Source: CALCTE01 sp045627885 (lineage in GTDB: Bacteria > Bacillota > Clostridia > Oscillospirales > CAG-272). Taken from it: a stretch of 25,347 bases of DNA. The position numbers and the translations under genes were made by a program. The notes under the pieces were generated by a model. It worked only from the letters and a program-made list of their open reading frames with translations, had not been told where the DNA came from and made no database searches. The stretch lies in NCBI GenBank assembly GCA_045627885.1, contig JAZQOM010000044.1:1-25347 (forward strand), given 5' to 3'. This document shows, in pieces, positions 7,261-14,647 of the stretch (positions are counted from its first letter, which is position 1; the number at the start of each line of letters is the position of its first letter).

Positions 7261-8345
7261 TAGAGCTTCGTCATATAAGAGTTGAATACCCCAACGCAAT
7301 ACCCCTTAAAGATGTAAGCGTAACGATAAACGACGGCGATGTCATATCGGTAATAGGCCCGTCCGGAACTGGAAAATCCACATTTATCCGCTGCATAAAT
7401 CTTCTCAATAAGCCCACCTCCGGAGAGATAATAATTGACGGCGAAACCGTGACCGAAAAGGGCTACGATGTAAGCAGAATGAGAAAAAAGGTCGGCATGG
7501 TATTCCAGTCCTTCAACCTTTTCGGGCATCTGACGGTCGTCGAAAATGTAATGCGCCCGCAGATGGACTTACTGCACAAGACAAAGCAGGAAGCGTACGA
7601 CCGTTCCATGGAGATTTTGCGCTCCGTCGGACTTGACGGCAAAGCAATGCTTTATCCGGATATGCTTTCCGGCGGTCAGAAGCAGAGAGTTGCCATAGCG
7701 AGAACGCTTTCGATGAATCCCGATGTGATTCTGTTTGACGAGCCGACTTCGGCGCTTGACCCCACTATGGTAGGCGAGGTGCAGTCGGTTATAAAGGAGC
7801 TTTCCAAGACGGGAAAGACGATGGTCATAGTCACCCACGAGATGCGATTTGCAAAAGAAATATCAAACCGCGTATTCTTTATGGATGAGGGCGGAATATA
7901 TGAAGACGGAACTCCCGAGCAGATATTCGATGCTCCCTTAAAGGAGAATACGCGCCGCTTCGTAAAGAGCCTCAAGGTATTCGAGACGATAATAGATTCT
8001 CACGAATTCGACTTCATCGGTGACACTGCAAGACTTGAAAGATACGGCTACAAGAATTCGATGCCGGCAAAGACGGTTTATCGCGTGCAGTCCGTATTTG
8101 AAGAACTTTGCGGGCAGATATTGCTTCCGTCGCTTAAGAATCCCAAAATATGCTTCTCCGTGGAATATGACCAGAATAAATCCACGGCGACGGCTTATGC
8201 GGAGTATAACGGAGAGCCGTTTGATATACGGAATTCCGATAATATTCTTTCCGTCAGAATACTTAAAAGCAACGCCGAGAGCATAGAATATGAACAGATA
8301 TCCGACGGCGAATACAGCAATAAGGTTACGCTCATCATTAAATAG
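7257..8345 (+). CDS. Polar amino-acid ABC transporter ATPase (GlnQ-like) with extra C-terminal domain
   Basis: This 362-aa protein is the ATPase partner of the upstream binding protein-permease. It shows Walker A GPSGTGKS (34-41), Q-loop Gln84 in VFQSFNLFG, signature LSGGQKQR (137-144), Walker B VILFDEPTSALDP (157-169) and switch His194 in VTHE. The first 240 residues are the whole standard GlnQ/HisP ATPase. The remaining 120 residues are extra. Residues 274-362 (VQSVFEELCGQ, then NGEPFDI, then NKVTLIIK) resemble the RsbW-type anti-sigma ATPase fold, but the N-box Asn and the GLG box are missing, so it probably does not bind ATP there. The extension may be a regulatory domain. The ATG overlaps the permease stop by four bases. 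The PAP2-like gene starts 19 bases later. Confidence 0.93.
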   Translation: MIELRHIRVEYPNAIPLKDVSVTINDGDVISVIGPSGTGKSTFIRCINLLNKPTSGEIIIDGETVTEKGYDVSRMRKKVGMVFQSFNLFGHLTVVENVMRPQMDLLHKTKQEAYDRSMEILRSVGLDGKAMLYPDMLSGGQKQRVAIARTLSMNPDVILFDEPTSALDPTMVGEVQSVIKELSKTGKTMVIVTHEMRFAKEISNRVFFMDEGGIYEDGTPEQIFDAPLKENTRRFVKSLKVFETIIDSHEFDFIGDTARLERYGYKNSMPAKTVYRVQSVFEELCGQILLPSLKNPKICFSVEYDQNKSTATAYAEYNGEPFDIRNSDNILSVRILKSNAESIEYEQISDGEYSNKVTLIIK

Positions 8346-8364
8346 TTAAATAGGATGTGATTTT

Positions 8365-9084
8365 GTGTCAGTTGAGCAGAATAATAAAATAAAGTGGTAC
8401 GGAGTAGTCATAGGACTCGTTACTGCGTTTTTACAGCACGGATTTTATCTTTTGGGACATGGTCTGTCACAATGGATTCATATTATCGGGCCGTATTGCC
8501 CGAAGATTGCGGCGATAGACGACCTCATACCGATAGTGCCGATATTCATTATTCCGTATATATGGTCTTATGCTTATTGGGCGATGGCGCCGATGGCGGT
8601 ATCAAAGTGCGAGACAAAGCACTATAAAAACTATCTTGCCGCATATCTTTTCTCGTGCATCGTCGGTATGTTAATGCTTGCGCTTGCACCTACATATATG
8701 GACAGAACGGCTGAAGGGCTTTACGATACCGCCGCTCATTCCGGCATATTTGCGGATATGATGCGCTTCTGGTATACTCTTGACGGAACAAAAATTGCGT
8801 ATAATCTTCTGCCGAGCTTCCACTGCCTTAACAGTACCGTTTCGCTTATCGGAGTATGGGGAAGAAAAGAAATACCGCTCTTCTATCGGATATATTCACT
8901 TGTGCTCACAATTACGATATACGCAGCCACTTGCTTTGTAAAACAGCACTACTTTATGGATGTTATAGCGGGTGCGCTTGTGGCGATAATCGTAAGCGTA
9001 ATTTGCTTCCGCACGGATGCAGGCAGAATATTCGACGGCCCCATTGAATTTTTCAAAAAGCTGTTTTCAAAAAAGAAAGCATAA
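8365..9084 (+). CDS. PAP2-family (AUR1-like) integral membrane phosphatase
   Basis: This 239-aa protein starts at GTG 8365 with AGGA nine bases upstream. It has about six membrane segments. PAP2 motif 2 is LPSFHCLNS (P150, S151, H153), and motif 3 is CFVKQHYFMDVIAG (H195, D199, with Lys at the usual Arg place). The first motif is degenerate, with APTYMDRT (R114) instead of KxxxxxxRP. This pattern matches the AUR1/PAP2_3 branch, whose members act on lipid phosphates or transfer phosphorylated head groups at the membrane. The likely substrate is an isoprenyl or glycerolipid phosphate, which I cannot narrow down. The location 19 bases after the transporter ATPase suggests one transcript, although no functional link is obvious. 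Confidence 0.8.
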   Translation: MSVEQNNKIKWYGVVIGLVTAFLQHGFYLLGHGLSQWIHIIGPYCPKIAAIDDLIPIVPIFIIPYIWSYAYWAMAPMAVSKCETKHYKNYLAAYLFSCIVGMLMLALAPTYMDRTAEGLYDTAAHSGIFADMMRFWYTLDGTKIAYNLLPSFHCLNSTVSLIGVWGRKEIPLFYRIYSLVLTITIYAATCFVKQHYFMDVIAGALVAIIVSVICFRTDAGRIFDGPIEFFKKLFSKKKA

Positions 9085-9105
9085 AAATCACTTTTGCAAA
9101 AACAA

Positions 9106-9134
9106 AAACGGCATCGGTTTTTCCGATGCCGTTT
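9106..9134. terminator. Bidirectional terminator between convergent genes
   Basis: AAACGGCATCGG (9106-9117), a loop of five T, and CCGATGCCGTTT (9123-9134) form a perfect 12-bp stem. An A-run on the left and T on the right serve the PAP2-like gene on plus and the P-loop ATPase gene on minus. Confidence 0.85.
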
Positions 9135-9150
9135 AATTATGCCGTTTTGC

Positions 9151-9558
9151 TTATTTTGTGTATTCGAGCAGAGAGGGGATAACCTGCTCTGCGGGAACTG
9201 ATGCCGTAACGAAGCAGGAAACCTTCTGTGTTTCCATCATCGGAGCAACCTTTTCGAAAACGGAAACAAGCTCCTCCTGACCTTCGCACATTTTGAGAGC
9301 GGAGTCGATGAACAAATCGGTTACATCGTAGTTGGAAGCCAAAATTCCGGTCAAAAAGCCGTAGAGCTTTTCTGCGGTATTGATGCCGTATTCCTTTGCA
9401 TCTATAAGTCTTACCTGGCAGTTGATGTCGAATCTGAGCTTGTCGCCCCACTCGAGGCAAACAACATGACCGTCCGAAGAAGCAACAGCCTTGTTAACAT
9501 TGTCGATGAGAGTCTTGGTCTTTCCGGAACCGCGGTCGCCGGCCATAACCTTTATCAT
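9151..9558 (-). CDS. Small P-loop ATPase-like protein of unknown role
   Basis: The 135-aa product begins MIKVMAGDRGSGKTKTL, with a Walker A loop GDRGSGKT at residues 7-14. Further on LFIDSALKM provides a plausible Walker B strand (hydrophobic residues then Asp). Related short proteins are widespread in Clostridia, sometimes labelled PilT-like or just ATP-binding; no function is established that I can cite. I chose ATG 9558 because GGAGG (9567-9571) lies 8 bases upstream. A longer in-frame start at 9603 would have no ribosome binding site and would overlap the promoter. There is no signal or membrane segment. The gene has its own promoter and stands alone between pgi and the terminator. Confidence 0.8.
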   Translation of the reverse strand: MIKVMAGDRGSGKTKTLIDNVNKAVASSDGHVVCLEWGDKLRFDINCQVRLIDAKEYGINTAEKLYGFLTGILASNYDVTDLFIDSALKMCEGQEELVSVFEKVAPMMETQKVSCFVTASVPAEQVIPSLLEYTK

Positions 9559-9601
9559 AATTAATACCTCCGTATTTAAGTTTTTGTTATTTTCCGATTC
9601 C

Positions 9602-9630
9602 ATTATACATCAATACCGATGAATAATCAA
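9602..9630 (-). promoter_or_regulatory. Promoter for the P-loop ATPase gene
   Basis: On the minus strand, TTGATT (9630-9625), 17-bp spacer, TATAAT (9607-9602). The box order and spacing are ideal, about 45 bases before the ATG. Confidence 0.75.
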
Positions 9631-9655
9631 TAGGAATTTTTATAATCTTTCAAAA

Positions 9656-10993
9656 TTACTTCAGCTTTTCGCGGAGTTCTTTTCCGAGCTCTTCATATCC
9701 GGGCTTTCCGAGAAGTGCAAACATATTCTTTTTGTACGCCTCAACGCCCGGCTGATTGAACGGATTTACTCCGAGAATGTATCCTGATACGCCGCAGGCG
9801 GTAAAGAAGAAGTAGATTAAATATCCGAGACTGTAAGCGTCGTGACGGGCAAGCTCAATCATCGTTACGGGAACACCGCCCTCGGTATGAGCCGATGCCG
9901 CCGCTTTAATCATACAGGAATTTACATCGTCTATCGGCATATTTTCGAGGAATGTAAGTCCGTCCTTGCAGTCCTTCGATACGGGGAACTTCATATCACA
10001 GCCCGTGTCCTTGATGTCGAGAATTGTCTCGAACATCATTCTTGTTCCGTTCTGGATATACTGACCGAGCGAATGCAGGTCGGTGGAATAGATAACACTT
10101 GCGGGGAATATGCCCTTTTCGTCTTTGCCCTCGCTTTCGCCGAAGAGCTGCTTCCACCATTCGTTCATCATCTGGTAAGACGGCTCCGCGGAAGCAAAAA
10201 TCTCGCAATGCCTGCCCCTTTCGAGCAGAATGTTTCTTATTGCGGCATAGCGGCACGCGGCGTTGTTTTTTGAAAATACACTGTATTCTTCAAAAGCCGC
10301 CTTTGCGCCGGAAAGCAGTGAATCTATGTCTATTCCGGCTACCGCCATCGGCAAAAGTCCCACCGCGGTCATTACGGAATATCTGCCGCCTATGTCGTCG
10401 GGAATCACAAAGCTTTCATAGCCCTCCGCGTCGGCAAGTTCCTTGAGAGTGCCTCTTGCTTTGTCGGTGGTCGCAAAAATTCTCTCTCTTGCGCCGTCCT
10501 TGCCGTACTTTTCTTCAAGCATTTCCTTGAAGAGCCTGAATGCAAGGGCAGGCTCGGTCGTTGTTCCGGACTTCGATATGATGTTTACGCACACATCTTT
10601 TCCGCGGCATATTTCAAGAAGCTCGGAAATATATTTTGCACTGATGTTGCAACCGGCAAAATATATGTCGGGAGTATCCTTTTTAAGATTGTTGTAGAGT
10701 GGGGAGGTAAGAAAATCTATTGCCGCTTTTGCTCCGAGATAAGAGCCGCCGATGCCGATGACAATAAACACATCGCAGCTTTTTTTGACCTTTTCGCCGG
10801 CTTTTTTGATTCTTGCAATTTCTTCCGCGTCGAACTTCGAGGGCTGATACACCCAACCCGTATAGTCGCTTCCCGCGCCGTTTCTCTCAAATAGAGTTTT
10901 GTGAGCTTTTTCGGCTTTTTCCATCATCCTGTCAATCTCGGCATCGGAAATGAACTTTTTTAAGAACTTTTCGTTTAGTGCTACAGTAGACAT
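9656..10993 (-). CDS. pgi: Glucose-6-phosphate isomerase
   Basis: This 445-aa cytoplasmic enzyme interconverts glucose-6-phosphate and fructose-6-phosphate in glycolysis and gluconeogenesis. Its length is typical of the shorter Firmicutes/Thermotoga-type enzyme. The two SIS domains are visible. The phosphate-binding loop is IISKSGTTTEPA (138-149), and signature 1 is IPDDIGGRYSVMTAVGLLP (197-215). The catalytic region EGKDEKGIFP (288-297), the conserved HSLGQYIQNG (307-316) and the C-terminal signature FNQPGVEAYKKNMF with the active-site Lys are all present. Nothing key is missing. The ATG is preceded by GGAG. It lies 25 bases after the UPF0210 gene on the same strand with no terminator between, so it is probably the last gene of the ACT - UPF0210 - pgi transcript. 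Confidence 0.97.
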   Translation of the reverse strand: MSTVALNEKFLKKFISDAEIDRMMEKAEKAHKTLFERNGAGSDYTGWVYQPSKFDAEEIARIKKAGEKVKKSCDVFIVIGIGGSYLGAKAAIDFLTSPLYNNLKKDTPDIYFAGCNISAKYISELLEICRGKDVCVNIISKSGTTTEPALAFRLFKEMLEEKYGKDGARERIFATTDKARGTLKELADAEGYESFVIPDDIGGRYSVMTAVGLLPMAVAGIDIDSLLSGAKAAFEEYSVFSKNNAACRYAAIRNILLERGRHCEIFASAEPSYQMMNEWWKQLFGESEGKDEKGIFPASVIYSTDLHSLGQYIQNGTRMMFETILDIKDTGCDMKFPVSKDCKDGLTFLENMPIDDVNSCMIKAAASAHTEGGVPVTMIELARHDAYSLGYLIYFFFTACGVSGYILGVNPFNQPGVEAYKKNMFALLGKPGYEELGKELREKLK

Positions 10994-11018
10994 AATGATT
11001 ATCTCCGTTTATATAAAT

Positions 11019-12383
11019 TTAGTTTCGCAACGAATGTATCGGCGCGGGGATTCTTCCGCCGCGCAAGACGAATTTCTCGCACGAGAAGGGGTTTACCTTG
11101 ATTACGGGGGCGTAACCGAGAAGTCCGCCGAAGCTTACCGTATCGCCTACGGCTTTGCCGTATGCGGGGATGACTCTCACCGCCGTTGTCTTGCAGTTTA
11201 TCATTCCTATCGCGGCTTCGTCCGCGATTATACCTGCTATCGTCGTCGCCGGAGTATCTCCGGGAATAGCTATCATATCAAGCCCTACCGAGCATACGCA
11301 GGTCATCGCCTCGAGCTTTTCTATCGTAAGAGAGCCTTTTGTGACGGCATCAATCATACCCTGGTCTTCCGATACGGGAATAAACGCGCCGGAAAGTCCG
11401 CCGACATGGGAGGAAGCCATCGCGCCGCCCTTTTTGACTGCGTCGTTGAGCATCGCAAGCGCCGCAGTTGTGCCGTGAGCGCCGCAGGATTCAAGTCCCA
11501 TCGCTTCGAGAATATGGGCGACGGAATCTCCTATTGCCGGAGTCGGCGCAAGGGAGAGGTCAACTATTCCGAAAGGAACATCGAGCCGCTTTGATGCTTC
11601 GTGCGCGACGAGCTGTCCCATTCGCGTAACCTTGAATGCCGTTTTCTTTATCATTTCGGCGAGCTCCGAGAGGTTTCCTTCGCCGAATCTCACAACCGCG
11701 CTTCTTACAACGCCGGGGCCTGATACGCCGACATTTATTACTTTTTCCGGCTCACCAACGCCGTGAAATGCGCCCGCCATAAAGGGATTGTCCTCGGGTG
11801 CATTCGCAAATACGACGAATTTTGCACAGCCTATCGAATCCTTGTCTTTGGTGAGCCTTGCAAGTTCTTTTATCGAATCGGAGCAGATGTTTATCGCGTC
11901 CATATTGATTCCCGCTCTTGTAGTGCCGACATTGACGCTTGAGCATACAAGCTCGGTGGAAGAAAGAGCTTCGGGAATCGAGCGCATAAGCTGTTCATCG
12001 CCGATTGTAATACCCTTCTGCACGAGTGCCGAATAGCCGCCGATGAAGTTGACGCCCACCGCTTTCGCGGCTTTGTCGAGCGCCTTTGCGAGCTTAACAT
12101 AGCCGTCCGTGCCGATGTTGCCGCCGATTATTGATATCGGAGTGACCGATATGCGCTTGTTTATTATCGGAATACCGTATTCTCTTTCTATATTACATCC
12201 GACGGATACGAGATTTTCCGCGCTTTTTGCAATTTTGTCGTAAATTTTTTGTGCAAGCGCATCCGCGTCGGGGGCGCCGCAGGCAAGGTCAAGCAGAGAA
12301 ATGCCCATTGTGACCGTTCTCACATCGAGCTGTTCCTCTCTAATCATGCTTATTGTTTCGAGAATATCCTTTGTGTTAATCAT
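11019..12383 (-). CDS. UPF0210 / PFL-family protein
   Basis: This 454-aa protein belongs to the UPF0210 (DUF711, PFL-family) group, recognised by the N-terminal MINTKDILETISMIREEQLD, the segment TMGISLLD, and the Gly-rich SHVGGLSGAFIPVSEDQ. Family members have a fold related to pyruvate-formate-lyase-like barrels, but no reaction is established. Length is normal for the family. The start has GAGGAG five bases upstream and lies 9 bases after the stop of the ACT-domain gene. That pairing is conserved across many Firmicutes and archaea, so the small ACT protein is likely a ligand-sensing partner. The sequence is Gly/Ala-rich with no membrane segments. Confidence 0.93.
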   Translation of the reverse strand: MINTKDILETISMIREEQLDVRTVTMGISLLDLACGAPDADALAQKIYDKIAKSAENLVSVGCNIEREYGIPIINKRISVTPISIIGGNIGTDGYVKLAKALDKAAKAVGVNFIGGYSALVQKGITIGDEQLMRSIPEALSSTELVCSSVNVGTTRAGINMDAINICSDSIKELARLTKDKDSIGCAKFVVFANAPEDNPFMAGAFHGVGEPEKVINVGVSGPGVVRSAVVRFGEGNLSELAEMIKKTAFKVTRMGQLVAHEASKRLDVPFGIVDLSLAPTPAIGDSVAHILEAMGLESCGAHGTTAALAMLNDAVKKGGAMASSHVGGLSGAFIPVSEDQGMIDAVTKGSLTIEKLEAMTCVCSVGLDMIAIPGDTPATTIAGIIADEAAIGMINCKTTAVRVIPAYGKAVGDTVSFGGLLGYAPVIKVNPFSCEKFVLRGGRIPAPIHSLRN

Positions 12384-12392
12384 ACAAGCTCC

Positions 12393-12662
12393 TCAGATTC
12401 TGTGCATCGAGTTGAAGATATCTTCGTGCATCGCATCGATTCTCAATCCCGAATCGCTTCCGAGCTTTTCGAGCTTTTCCACGAAATCGCCGAACGGAAT
12501 CGTGAGCGAGCTTATGTCAACGAGCATAATCATCGCAAAATATTCCTGCAAGAGTGACTGCGATACATCAAGAATGTTTCCGCCGTACTCAAAGCAATAT
12601 CCGGATACCTTTGCGACGATGCCGGGTGTATCCTTACCCGTAACAGTGATAACAGCTTTCAT
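12393..12662 (-). CDS. ACT domain protein, UPF0237 family
   Basis: The 89-aa product is a single ACT domain. MKAVITVTGKDTPGIVAKV is the first strand and ligand loop (Pro-Gly-Ile), then NILDVSQSLLQEYFAMIMLVD. ACT domains bind small ligands, typically amino acids, as dimers. In this family the protein stands alone beside a UPF0210 gene. I chose ATG 12662 because GGAG lies six bases upstream. The in-frame ATG 12677 would put that same GGAG inside the coding sequence. The ligand is not known. It is first in the transcript with UPF0210 and pgi, driven by the promoter at 12703-12731. Confidence 0.9.
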   Translation of the reverse strand: MKAVITVTGKDTPGIVAKVSGYCFEYGGNILDVSQSLLQEYFAMIMLVDISSLTIPFGDFVEKLEKLGSDSGLRIDAMHEDIFNSMHRI

Positions 12663-12677
12663 AAAATACTCCGCCAA

Positions 12678-12705
12678 AATTAAATTGAATTATTTCAATT
12701 TAATT
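12678..12705. repeat. Perfect 12-bp inverted repeat between divergent genes, candidate operator
   Basis: AATTAAATTGAA (12678-12689) and TTCAATTTAATT (12694-12705) are exact reverse complements around TTAT. It overlaps the -10 box of the minus promoter and lies at the expected -35 region of the plus-strand M50 gene, so one regulator could control both. Confidence 0.6.
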
Positions 12706-12731
12706 CTAACATACAAAGCATATAATTGCAA
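12703..12731 (-). promoter_or_regulatory. Promoter for ACT - UPF0210 - pgi
   Basis: On the minus strand, TTGCAA (12731-12726), 17-bp spacer, TAGAAT (12708-12703). A plus-strand TATAAT at 12721-12726 for the M50 gene lies within the same stretch, so the two divergent promoters overlap. Confidence 0.65.
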
Positions 12732-12750
12732 GAAATTTCGGGAGAACAAT

Positions 12751-13305
12751 ATGAAAAAAATCAGAATAAAACCTGCCGGAGCGGCGTTTATTGCCGTGCT
12801 TTTTGTGCTTTCGGGAAGAAACCTTCCGTCGTATGCCGTTCCGATTGTATTGCACGAGCTCGGACATATCGCCGCGGCGCTGATATCGGGGCATAAAATA
12901 GCCGCCGTCACTCTCGACGGGAGCGGACTTGTGATAGACCTCAAAGGAGCCGCCGACTACAAGACGGAGCTTGCGGTAAGCTCCGCAGGACCTTTTGCGA
13001 GCTTTGTCGCGGGAGCGCTTTTGCTGCCGCATTTCCGAATGCCCGCCGCAATTTCGCTTGTGCTCGGAGCGGTGAACCTCATTCCCGTCTCGGGACTTGA
13101 CGGCAGCGGAATACTCTCCTGCGCAATCCTGTCAAAGCACCCGCTTTGCGTCTGGGAGAAGCTTTCGCGCACGCTGAACACCGTGTTCCTGTGTATGCTC
13201 GTACCGCTTTCCGTTGCCGCTTTGATAATAACGCGCTGTAATGTGTCGGTGATGTTTTTTACCGCCGCGCTTTTCTTTGATGTGTGCTTCAAAAGAAAGT
13301 ACTGA
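12751..13305 (+). CDS. M50-family (SpoIVFB-like) intramembrane metalloprotease
   Basis: This 184-aa membrane protein has the zinc-binding motif VLHELGHIAAA (H35, E36, H39) in a hydrophobic segment, followed by SSAGPFASF (77-85) and the second signature NLIPVSGLDGSGIL (109-122), whose D117 is the third metal ligand. This is the compact core of the SpoIVFB-type site-2 proteases, which cut substrates such as pro-sigma-K within the membrane. It is shorter than B. subtilis SpoIVFB and lacks the CBS domain. I chose ATG 12751 because GGGAG (12740-12744) lies 6 bases upstream; a longer in-frame extension back to 12301 would run antisense through the ACT and UPF0210 genes. The partner SpoIVFA is not here, so a sporulation role is only a guess. 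Confidence 0.82.
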   Translation: MKKIRIKPAGAAFIAVLFVLSGRNLPSYAVPIVLHELGHIAAALISGHKIAAVTLDGSGLVIDLKGAADYKTELAVSSAGPFASFVAGALLLPHFRMPAAISLVLGAVNLIPVSGLDGSGILSCAILSKHPLCVWEKLSRTLNTVFLCMLVPLSVAALIITRCNVSVMFFTAALFFDVCFKRKY

Positions 13306-13309
13306 TGTA

Positions 13310-13338
13310 TTGCAATCCGCGGCAAAAGATGATAAAAT
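13310..13338 (+). promoter_or_regulatory. Possible promoter for the rodA-like gene
   Basis: TTGCAA (13310-13315), 17-bp spacer, TAAAAT (13333-13338), starting right after the M50 stop. A TATAAT at 13347-13352 without a good -35 is an alternative. Confidence 0.55.
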
Positions 13339-13373
13339 AAACGCAGTATAATGTGCACAAGAGGGGAGAATAT

Positions 13374-14519
13374 ATGAAAATACCGTCAGGCGTAAAACGC
13401 TATTTCAAGACATTGGATTATATTCTCGTCATAGCAGCTCTTGTCTGCGCCGGCTTCGGACTTATAATCTGCAAAAGCGCAACCGCTTATCTTAACACAA
13501 ACAGATATATACTCACACAGCTTACGGCGACCGCAATAGGTATAGTCATTATGTTTATCGTTTCCGCGATGGACTACGATGTTGCGCTCCGCTTTTCAAA
13601 AGTGTTCTTCGTCGGAACGGTCGGACTTCTCATTTTGACCTTGCTTGTAGGGCACGGCGACGAGGTCGGAAGCCGAAGCTGGATATCCATACCCGGAGTG
13701 CCGTTCAACTTTCAGACTGCGGAATTCGCAAAGCTGTTTTTCGCAATATCCTTTGCCGCCCATCTCGATTATGTAAAAGACGAGATAAACAATCCCAAAA
13801 ATGTACTGTTTTTGGTGCTTCACATGGGAATTATCGTCGGTCTTGTATTCTTGCAGGGCGACCTCGGAAGCGCACTCGTATTCGTTGTGATTTTCTTGTC
13901 TATGAGCTTCTACGCCGGTCTTTCCGTGTGGTACTTAATCGGAGCTTTGGGCGCGGTCGTCGCCGCATCACCGATAGTATGGCGCTATCTTCCGGAATAC
14001 CGCCGGATGAGAATTCTCGTCGGCTTCAATCCCGACCTTGACCCGAAAAACTGGGGCTATCAGCAGATACAGAGCCGCAGAGCGATATCACTCGGAAAGG
14101 TAACGGGCATGGGATATCAAAACGGATATCTTACATCGCAGGGCAAGGTTCCGAAGCAGCAGACAGACTTCGCGTTTGCGGTTGTCGGAGAAAATTTCGG
14201 ACTTATCGGATGCCTTGTCGTCCTTGTTTTGCTTGCCGTCGTCGTTTTCAGAATGCTCAAGAGCGCACGCCGCTCCCGCAGTGACGCGGGCGGCTATCTG
14301 TGCGTCGGAGTGGCTTCAATACTCATTTTCCAGATAATCGAAAATGTCGGAATGTGCCTCGGAATGTTGCCCGTCGTCGGCATACCGCTTCCGTTTTTCA
14401 GCTATGGCGGTTCTTCCGCGATAAGCGTATTTTTCGGTATCGGAATGGTGCTTGCCGTTTCCGCCCGAAGAAATATTTACTATTCCCCGCACGACGAAAG
14501 CCTTATGAGAAGACGGTAG
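13374..14519 (+). CDS. rodA: SEDS peptidoglycan glycosyltransferase (RodA type)
   Basis: This 381-aa polytopic protein polymerises lipid II into glycan strands with a partner class B PBP during wall elongation. It has ten or so membrane segments. Hallmarks are GSRSWISIPGVPFNFQTAEF, where RodA/FtsW have R-W-I and the Q-P/T-SE/A-F-K loop, FLQGDLGSALV with the conserved Asp, GYQ-IQSRRAISLGKVTGMG, the extracytoplasmic VPKQQTDFAFAVVGENFG, and the SEDS signature PLPFFSYGGSS. I prefer RodA over FtsW because of the loop sequences and the lack of neighbouring division genes. The start at 13374 has GAGGGGAG just upstream; a further upstream ATG at 13353 lacks one. The partner PBP is not in the window. 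The gene lies 68 bases after the M50 gene. Confidence 0.92.
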   Translation: MKIPSGVKRYFKTLDYILVIAALVCAGFGLIICKSATAYLNTNRYILTQLTATAIGIVIMFIVSAMDYDVALRFSKVFFVGTVGLLILTLLVGHGDEVGSRSWISIPGVPFNFQTAEFAKLFFAISFAAHLDYVKDEINNPKNVLFLVLHMGIIVGLVFLQGDLGSALVFVVIFLSMSFYAGLSVWYLIGALGAVVAASPIVWRYLPEYRRMRILVGFNPDLDPKNWGYQQIQSRRAISLGKVTGMGYQNGYLTSQGKVPKQQTDFAFAVVGENFGLIGCLVVLVLLAVVVFRMLKSARRSRSDAGGYLCVGVASILIFQIIENVGMCLGMLPVVGIPLPFFSYGGSSAISVFFGIGMVLAVSARRNIYYSPHDESLMRRR

Positions 14520-14566
14520 TTTCACAGATTTTCACAGTGTTTACCAATTAGAAATACAATAGTAAC

Positions 14567-14582
14567 AATTTGTTAACAAATT
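14567..14582. repeat. Perfect 16-bp palindrome over a promoter, candidate operator
   Basis: AATTTGTTAACAAATT is its own reverse complement and covers the -35 hexamer of the SDR promoter. A repressor bound here would block RNA polymerase. Confidence 0.55.
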
Positions 14583-14598
14583 ATTCGGCATATATTAT
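14570..14598 (+). promoter_or_regulatory. Promoter for the SDR-cupin genes
   Basis: TTGTTA (14570-14575), 17-bp spacer, TATTAT (14593-14598). A roughly 45-base leader follows, ending in a strong GGAGG (14636-14640). Confidence 0.6.
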
Positions 14599-14647
14599 AG
14601 AATAAACAGAGAGATATAAAAAATTTATATAAAACGGAGGATTCATC

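Noticed and set aside
10950..11594. 214-aa plus-strand frame opposite pgi and UPF0210
   Set aside because: Antisense to two conserved genes, no ribosome binding site.
12301..12750. Long N-terminal extension of the M50 gene
   Set aside because: The extension is antisense to the ACT and UPF0210 genes, and GGGAG marks ATG 12751.
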